Part shown: positions 58,763 to 64,000 of the stretch, piece after piece
How positions within the stretch are numbered: the first letter of the stretch is position 1
How the letters are laid out: each line of letters begins with the position of its first letter
Source of the DNA: Marinobacter sediminum
Lineage (GTDB): Bacteria; Pseudomonadota; Gammaproteobacteria; Pseudomonadales; Oleiphilaceae
Assembly (NCBI RefSeq): GCF_016820575.1
Contig: NZ_JAEMQH010000004.1
Span: forward strand, 62,001 to 126,000
DNA length: 64,000 bases
Reading direction: 5' to 3'
The notes under the pieces: generated by a model
Databases searched by the model: none
What the model was told of the DNA's origin: nothing
The model's input: only the letters and a program-made list of their open reading frames with translations
Program-made: the position numbers and the translations under genes

Positions 58763-60352
58763 TTACATTTCGCCTCGGGCGATCAGCAATTTGCGTTCAT
58801 GAGTCAGGCCTTTCAGAAGCCCCCACGTCATGACCAGTAGAATGGCGGTAAACGGCAGACCGGCGCTAATCGCCGTTGCCTGAATCGCGCCCAGGGCATC
58901 CTCACCGCCGCCGAAGATCAGCGCTGCGGCAATTGCACCTTCCATGACCACCCAGAATACACGCTGGGCTGTCGGTGCGTCGGTCTTACCACCAGCGGTG
59001 ATGCTGTCGATAACCAATGAACCGGAGTCCGAAGAGGTTACGAAGAACACCAGCACCAGAATGATACCGACGAAGGAGATAATGCCCGTCAGCGGCAGGT
59101 TCTCGAACATCTGGAACATGGCCAGCGGCACGTCAGTCAGGCCATTGGCTGCCAGCGCACCAATACCGTTCTGAATCTGCTCCAGCGCAGTACCACCAAA
59201 GGCACTCATCCACACCACGGTAATCACGGTAGGGATAATCAGAACTGCAGTCACGAACTCACGCACGGTACGGCCACGGGAAACGCGGGCGATGAACATG
59301 CCAACAAACGGTGACCAGGAGATCCACCATGCCCAATAGAACACAGTCCAGCCCTGGAACCAGGCTTCGTCTTCACGACCAAACGGGTTACTGAACTGAA
59401 GGATGTTGCCGACGTAGCTGGACGAGGTCACCCAGAGGGTTTCGATTACCGTCATGGTCGGGCCGGCGAAAATAATGAAGAACAACAGGATTCCAGCCAG
59501 GCTCATGTTGATGTTACTGAGTACTTTGACACCGCCGTCGAGACCGCGCAGTACTGAAATCAGCGCAACCGCAGTCACACCCACGATGATCGCCATCTGC
59601 ACATTGATGCCGTCAGAAACACCGAACAAATAGCTAAGTCCGGCTGCGGCCTGCTGGGCACCAAAGCCAAGGGAGGTTGCCAGGCCGAAGATGGTGGCTA
59701 CCACCGCCAGGATATCGATGATGTGGCCAGGCCAGCCCCAAACCTTGTCACGCAGCAGCGGGAAAAAGGCTGAGCGGATGGTCAGTGGCATGTTCTTGTT
59801 GAAGGAGAAGAACGCCAGCGACAGCGCGACGATGGCATAGACAGCCCACGGGTGCAGACCCCAGTGGTACATGGTAGCGCCCATGGCCAGGTTGGCCGCT
59901 TCTGGCGTGTTCGGCTCAACGTTAAACGGCGTCTCGTACCAGCCAGTGAAGTAAGCTGTTGGCTCAGCGACCGCCCAGAACATCAGGCCAATGCCCATGC
60001 CGGCTGCGAACAGCATGGCAAACCAGGACAAAGTCGAAAATTCGGGTTTGGCGTCCATACCGCCCAGGCGAATCTTGCCCACCGGCATGAAGATCAGCGC
60101 CAGGCACACCACCACAAACACGTTGGCACTGAGCAAAAAGAACCAGTCAAACGTGGCAATAATGTCCCATTTTGCCCCGTCCAGAAGCGACTTCGCCTCT
60201 GCCGGAAAAATCAGGGTACCTACCACGAAAAGCACGACCAGTATTGCCGTAATCGGAAATACCGGCGCATGAAGATCCAGGCCGAAAGGATTTATATTAT
60301 CCTGACCCGCGACGTAATCCGTCTGATATTCGTCTTTAACTACCTCGCCCAC
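58763..60352 (-). CDS. BCCT-family betaine/choline/carnitine transporter
   Basis: This 529-residue inner-membrane carrier with 12 predicted membrane helices takes up compatible solutes such as glycine betaine. GMGIGLMFWAVAEP near 115 matches the Na+-coupled glycine motif, and FYWAWWISWSPFVGMFIAR near 325 is the substrate-site signature with Trp residues. I prefer the GTG at 60352, preceded by a strong AGGAGG at 8 bases, over a TTG at 60400 without a ribosome site. No long C-terminal osmosensor tail is present, so osmotic control, if any, is at transcription. Confidence 0.9.
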   Translation of the reverse strand: MGEVVKDEYQTDYVAGQDNINPFGLDLHAPVFPITAILVVLFVVGTLIFPAEAKSLLDGAKWDIIATFDWFFLLSANVFVVVCLALIFMPVGKIRLGGMDAKPEFSTLSWFAMLFAAGMGIGLMFWAVAEPTAYFTGWYETPFNVEPNTPEAANLAMGATMYHWGLHPWAVYAIVALSLAFFSFNKNMPLTIRSAFFPLLRDKVWGWPGHIIDILAVVATIFGLATSLGFGAQQAAAGLSYLFGVSDGINVQMAIIVGVTAVALISVLRGLDGGVKVLSNINMSLAGILLFFIIFAGPTMTVIETLWVTSSSYVGNILQFSNPFGREDEAWFQGWTVFYWAWWISWSPFVGMFIARVSRGRTVREFVTAVLIIPTVITVVWMSAFGGTALEQIQNGIGALAANGLTDVPLAMFQMFENLPLTGIISFVGIILVLVFFVTSSDSGSLVIDSITAGGKTDAPTAQRVFWVVMEGAIAAALIFGGGEDALGAIQATAISAGLPFTAILLVMTWGLLKGLTHERKLLIARGEM

Positions 60353-60601
60353 GTTTGGCGCCTCCTGAAGTGGAAAGTCTTTTTGGGAATCGGTATTCAA
60401 ACGTTACAAGCGCGTCATGGTAATGTTTTGAGCTCAAAACATCAAAAATGCAGCGAATTGCTGCATCCTCCTTCATCATAGACCAAGAATGCGCCGTGAA
60501 TAGCTCTCTGCCTGGCGGTCGGCTACAGAATTCATAGCGTATCGAAATAATCTGGCACTACGCCGAGTCCTTGCGACTGAATGGACCCAACTGAGGTATA
60601 C

Positions 60602-62245
60602 ATGGAGAAAACAACCACGTTTCCGGTACGTTACACCGTCTACGCGCTGAGCATCGCCGGCTTTTTTGTGTCTATGGCGTTGTCGCTTCTCGTTGAGGCC
60701 AGCTACCTTTTCCCGATCGCGTTCGGAGCCTTGTCGGTGCTCGGCACCTACGATCTCCTTCAGAAGAAACACACGGTCAGCCGCAACTACCCGATTCTCG
60801 CCAATATCCGCTATCTGCTGGAATCCATCGGTCCCGAGATCCGGCAGTACTTTATCCAGTCCGACACCGAAGAACGCCCGTTTTCCAGGGAGCAGCGCAC
60901 CATCGTCTATCAGCGCGCCAAGAACGTATTGGACAAGCGCCCGTTCGGATCGCAGCTGAGTATGTACGAGGAAGGCTATGAATGGATGAACCATTCCCTT
61001 AATCCCTCCAAAATCAGTGGTAGCGACTTCCGGATCCTGATTGGCAAAGACTGCGCAAAGCCCTACAGCGCAAGCGTGTTCAACATCTCGGCCATGAGTT
61101 TCGGGTCGCTCTCCGCGAACGCAATCCTCAGCCTGAACACGGGCGCCAAGATGGGCGGCTTCTACCACGATACCGGCGAGGGATCGATTTCACGCTATCA
61201 CCGCCAACCCGGCGGCGATCTGGTGTGGGAAATCGGGTCCGGCTACTTTGGCTGCCGCAATAAGGATGGCTCGTTCAATGCCGACATGTTTCGGGAGAAT
61301 GCCACCCTTGACCAGGTAAGAATGATAGAGATCAAACTATCTCAGGGTGCCAAACCCGGCCACGGCGGCATTCTTCCGGGTGCCAAGGTTACGCCTGAGA
61401 TTGCCGAAGCCCGAGGCGTGGGGGTGGGCGAAGATTGCGTGTCTCCTGCCAGCCATTCCGCCTTTTCCACTCCCGTGGAGCTGCTCGAATTCATTGATCA
61501 GCTGCGTGAGCTATCGGGCGGAAAGCCGGTAGGGTTCAAACTGGCAATCGGTCACCCCTGGGAGTGGTTCGCCATCGTTAAGGCGATGCTGGAGACCAAC
61601 CGCAAACCCGACTTCATTGTGGTCGATGGTGGTGAAGGCGGCACCGGTGCTGCGCCGCTAGAGTTCATCAACCGGCTGGGCATGCCCATGACCGAGGCCC
61701 TGCTACTGGTCCACAACACCCTGGTAGGCACCAACCTTCGCGAGGACATCGCCATTGGTGCCGCCGGCAAAATCACCTCAGCCTTTAATATTGCCCGCCC
61801 CCTGGCTCTGGGCGCCGATTGGTGCAACTCAGCCCGCGGCTACATGTTTTCGCTCGGCTGCATCCAGGCGCTGAGCTGCCACACCGGTCGGTGCCCGAGT
61901 GGCGTGGCCACCCAAGACCCCCGTCGTGGCAACAAGCTCGATGTCGAACTCAAGAGCGAGCGGGTCTTCAACTTCCATAAAACTACGCTAGATGCACTTC
62001 AAAACCTGCTAGAAGCCTCGGGGCTGCGCCATCCTTCAGAGCTTGGCCCAGAGCATATTGTACGCCGGGTCTCCAAGACCGAAGTGCATTCCTATCTGGA
62101 TCTGTTCCAGTTCCTGGAACCCGGTGCGCTACTCGAGGGTGAGACTGGGCTAACGGTGTTCGATAAATACTGGCCGAACGCCACCTCCGCGAGCTTCGAT
62201 CCGCCGGAATTTATCCTGAAACTCAGAGAGACCAAACTCCGGTAA
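60602..62245 (+). CDS. Membrane-anchored FMN-binding glutamate synthase-like protein
   Basis: This 547-residue protein has two N-terminal hydrophobic segments (about 8-48). An FMN-binding TIM barrel of the GltS synthase domain follows, with VDGGEGGTGAAPLEF near 338 and the [3Fe-4S] cysteines in GCIQALSCHTGRCPSG (C-x5-C-x4-C, near 417-432). The amidotransferase and gltB-like domains are missing, so it is not a full glutamate synthase. Reaction unknown. I chose the ATG at 60602, with GAGG upstream, over 60581. Divergent from the BCCT gene. Confidence 0.87.
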   Translation: MEKTTTFPVRYTVYALSIAGFFVSMALSLLVEASYLFPIAFGALSVLGTYDLLQKKHTVSRNYPILANIRYLLESIGPEIRQYFIQSDTEERPFSREQRTIVYQRAKNVLDKRPFGSQLSMYEEGYEWMNHSLNPSKISGSDFRILIGKDCAKPYSASVFNISAMSFGSLSANAILSLNTGAKMGGFYHDTGEGSISRYHRQPGGDLVWEIGSGYFGCRNKDGSFNADMFRENATLDQVRMIEIKLSQGAKPGHGGILPGAKVTPEIAEARGVGVGEDCVSPASHSAFSTPVELLEFIDQLRELSGGKPVGFKLAIGHPWEWFAIVKAMLETNRKPDFIVVDGGEGGTGAAPLEFINRLGMPMTEALLLVHNTLVGTNLREDIAIGAAGKITSAFNIARPLALGADWCNSARGYMFSLGCIQALSCHTGRCPSGVATQDPRRGNKLDVELKSERVFNFHKTTLDALQNLLEASGLRHPSELGPEHIVRRVSKTEVHSYLDLFQFLEPGALLEGETGLTVFDKYWPNATSASFDPPEFILKLRETKLR

Positions 62246-62360
62246 ATAACCGGGAATAAAATGGCCCAAAGCCTGTTTATTTTTGCTGAAGGCTGGTGTA
62301 GACTTCGCTCCCGCTAAGCCACTGAGATAACTCTCAAGTTTCTCAAAGGCACTAGCAATT

Positions 62361-62437
62361 CGGGGCGTAGCGCAGCTTGGTAGCGCACCTGCATGGGGTG
62401 CAGGGGGTCGTAGGTTCAAATCCTACCGTCCCGACCA
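62361..62437 (+). tRNA. tRNA-Pro (GGG)
   Basis: This 77-nt gene includes CCA. The anticodon loop is ATGGGGT with anticodon GGG and stem CCTGC/GCAGG. The acceptor stem CGGGGCG / CGTCCCG has a single G-T wobble, and the T-arm GTAGG-TTCAAAT-CCTAC is complete. It would read CCC and CCU. Confidence 0.95.
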
Positions 62438-62450
62438 GATTCAAAGACAC

Positions 62451-62479
62451 TGATCCCGGCATCGTAAGATCCGGGATCA
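62451..62479. terminator. Hairpin between tRNA-Pro and the GGDEF-EAL gene
   Basis: A 9-bp perfect stem TGATCCCGG / CCGGGATCA with an 11-base loop stands 13 bases after the tRNA. No strong T run follows on either side, so it may be a weak terminator or a 3'-end processing stop. Confidence 0.5.
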
Positions 62480-62537
62480 GTTCGTTATAGAGTCCAACAT
62501 CTCTTAGTAAACGCAACGCTCGGAAAGATCGAGCCGG

Positions 62538-64000
62538 TTAGGAAGGTTTTTGCTGAGCCTGGCTTTTCAGCATGTCTTCCAGATCATCCGAGCTTAAGGG
62601 CCTGGCGAAAAAGAAGCCCTGCCCAAAATCCGCCCCTGAGCGCTTCAGTAGAGTTGCCTGCTCTTCTGTTTCGACTCCCTCGGCAATGACTTGTATTCCC
62701 AACTTTTTCGCCATCACAATGATGGCCTCAACCATCGGTAATTCACCAGAGTGTGCATCCATTGCACGAATAAAGCTTTGGTCAATTTTCAGGTAGTCAA
62801 TGTCAAAACGCTGCAGATAGGCCATGGCGGAATAGCCAGTCCCGAAATCATCGAGCGCGACTTCAACCCCCTTCTCCTGCAACCCCCCCAGAACCAGGGC
62901 TGCTTTCTCAACATCGTCCATCACGCTGCTCTCAGTGATTTCAACAATGACCGACGAAGCAGGCAAACCGATCGCCTGAAGGTATTCCACCCACTGTAAC
63001 TGGTCCTTTATTTCCTGCCTGAACTGAACCGGTGATTTATTGACCGATATCTTGAACTCCGTGTCATAGGCGTTTCGAAGATGCTGGGTGTAATTCGCCA
63101 CGCGATGGAACACCCAATCGCCAATTTCGATGATCTGTCCCGTTTCTTCGGCCACTGGAATGAAATCGGCCGGGCTGATTAGTCCTTTTTTCGGGTGATG
63201 CCAGCGGAGCAGCGCTTCTGCCTTAACGACCCTGCCAGATTTCATGTCAATGATCGGTTGGTAATGCACGGCCAACTCGTCATTTTCGATCGCTTTGCGA
63301 AGGTCTGTAGCCAGTTCAGCGCGGCGTGCCATGGCTTCCTGCATCTGGGCAGTGAAGAACATGAACTGGTTCCTTCCCCTACTTTTAGCCGCGTACATAG
63401 CCTGGTCAGCGAACGCAATCAGTTGCTCCGCATCCTCAGAATCAGTTGGGAACACCGAGATCCCAATACTGAAGGATGAATACACAACGTGCTTATCAAG
63501 CCTGATGGGGGCGCTCATATTTTCCAGGATCTGGGCCGCGACGTGGGATACATCTGCAAAGTCACTCAAATCTTCCAGAATGATGATGAACTCGTCGCCC
63601 CCAAGCCGGGCGAACGTATCCGAATCGCGAAGGGACTTCTTGATCCGTTCTACTACCCGGATCAGCAGTTTATCGCCAAGGGGATGACCATACAGGTCAT
63701 TGACCTCTTTGAAATTATCAAGGTCGAGCAGCAAAAGCGCGCCCAACGCCCCTGTTCGGCTGCTTTTCTTCAGGGCCTGAGCGAGCCGATCATTGAACAT
63801 GCGTCGATTTGGAATCCCTGTGAGCAGGTCATAGTTGGCCTGCAACCAGATCGCATCGCTTGCTTTTTTCCGGACCAGATCCAGAGCCACATGGATCTGG
63901 ATCAACTTGAGCTTTTCACTGATGTGTTTTTTCGCCTGGACCGGCTGGGCCGACAAGAGCAGAATCACACCGTCCCGGAACCCATGCTCGTCATTCAGCC
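62538..64000 (-). CDS. GGDEF-EAL cyclic di-GMP protein (partial, 5' end missing)
   Basis: The gene runs off the right edge; its start lies beyond 64000. The visible C-terminal ~487 residues begin with the tail of a sensory, GAF-like domain, then a helix. The GGDEF domain has an intact RLGGDEF and, five residues earlier, the RxxD inhibitory site (RDSD). The EAL domain has AEALLRW, EITES, LDDFGTGYS, LKIDQSF and VIAEGVET. All key residues for synthesis and breakdown of c-di-GMP appear present, so it may be truly bifunctional. A frame-internal GTG at 63968 is not its start. Confidence 0.93.
   Translation of the reverse strand, partial: LNDEHGFRDGVILLLSAQPVQAKKHISEKLKLIQIHVALDLVRKKASDAIWLQANYDLLTGIPNRRMFNDRLAQALKKSSRTGALGALLLLDLDNFKEVNDLYGHPLGDKLLIRVVERIKKSLRDSDTFARLGGDEFIIILEDLSDFADVSHVAAQILENMSAPIRLDKHVVYSSFSIGISVFPTDSEDAEQLIAFADQAMYAAKSRGRNQFMFFTAQMQEAMARRAELATDLRKAIENDELAVHYQPIIDMKSGRVVKAEALLRWHHPKKGLISPADFIPVAEETGQIIEIGDWVFHRVANYTQHLRNAYDTEFKISVNKSPVQFRQEIKDQLQWVEYLQAIGLPASSVIVEITESSVMDDVEKAALVLGGLQEKGVEVALDDFGTGYSAMAYLQRFDIDYLKIDQSFIRAMDAHSGELPMVEAIIVMAKKLGIQVIAEGVETEEQATLLKRSGADFGQGFFFARPLSSDDLEDMLKSQAQQKPS

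Noticed and set aside
60353..60400. TTG start of the BCCT gene
   Set aside because: It lacks a ribosome site, whereas the GTG at 60352 has AGGAGG at ideal spacing.

Overview
The window is a continuous stretch of gammaproteobacterial chromosome. Gene content, protein sequences and operon order fit a Marinobacter-like marine bacterium best: a Pseudomonas-type long DapD, a BCCT betaine carrier, a VolA-type surface lipase and a glucosylglycerate osmolyte operon. The genus is an inference from recognisable protein families, not from a database search. I see no rRNA, CRISPR array, transposase or integrase.

Region 1 (1-15.3 kb, minus strand) is the conserved envelope and translation superoperon. 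In transcription order it runs rpsB, tsf, pyrH, frr, uppS, cdsA, dxr, rseP, bamA, ompH/skp, lpxD, fabZ, lpxA, lpxB, rnhB, and ends with an initiator tRNA-fMet that has its own strong promoter. It links ribosome function, UMP synthesis, undecaprenyl phosphate, CDP-diacylglycerol, isoprenoid, lipid A and outer-membrane protein assembly. Hairpins mark the rpsB leader, the rpsB-tsf junction and the tsf-pyrH junction. Region 2 (15.4-22.6 kb, plus strand) diverges from it: map, glnD, dapC, an ArsC/YffB-like reductase, dapD and dapE, covering N-terminal Met removal, nitrogen sensing and the succinylase branch of diaminopimelate/lysine synthesis.

Region 3 (22.6-34.2 kb) is more accessory. It holds slyX, a membrane-anchored cold-shock-domain protein, a two-gene unit with a ClpV-like N domain on a degenerate AAA domain, glyoxalase I and a DUF1853 protein. 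It ends with an orphan type VI secretion cargo module: vgrG, a large VasX-like membrane-active effector and two small membrane proteins, coupled by 4-bp overlaps at the first two junctions. No T6SS structural genes are present here.

Region 4 (34.3-43.8 kb) has two MDR-type oxidoreductases flanking a minus-strand operon that encodes what looks like a closed glucosylglycerate cycle: glycerate kinase, phosphatase, GT81 synthase and GH13_18 phosphorylase, plus a DUF3524 glycosyltransferase related to queuosine mannosyltransferase. SelO diverges from it. Region 5 (43.9-54.6 kb) carries class I fumarase, an enoyl-CoA hydratase, a 988-residue VolA-like lipoprotein, a CaiB/BaiF racemase, an AraC regulator, a secreted TPR-like protein and rmuC.

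Region 6 (54.8-64 kb) has an unknown 129-residue protein, then the RimB-like protease / UUP1 membrane protein / ATP-grasp ligase triad, a BCCT transporter, a membrane-anchored FMN glutamate-synthase-like protein, tRNA-Pro(GGG), and a GGDEF-EAL protein cut by the right edge.
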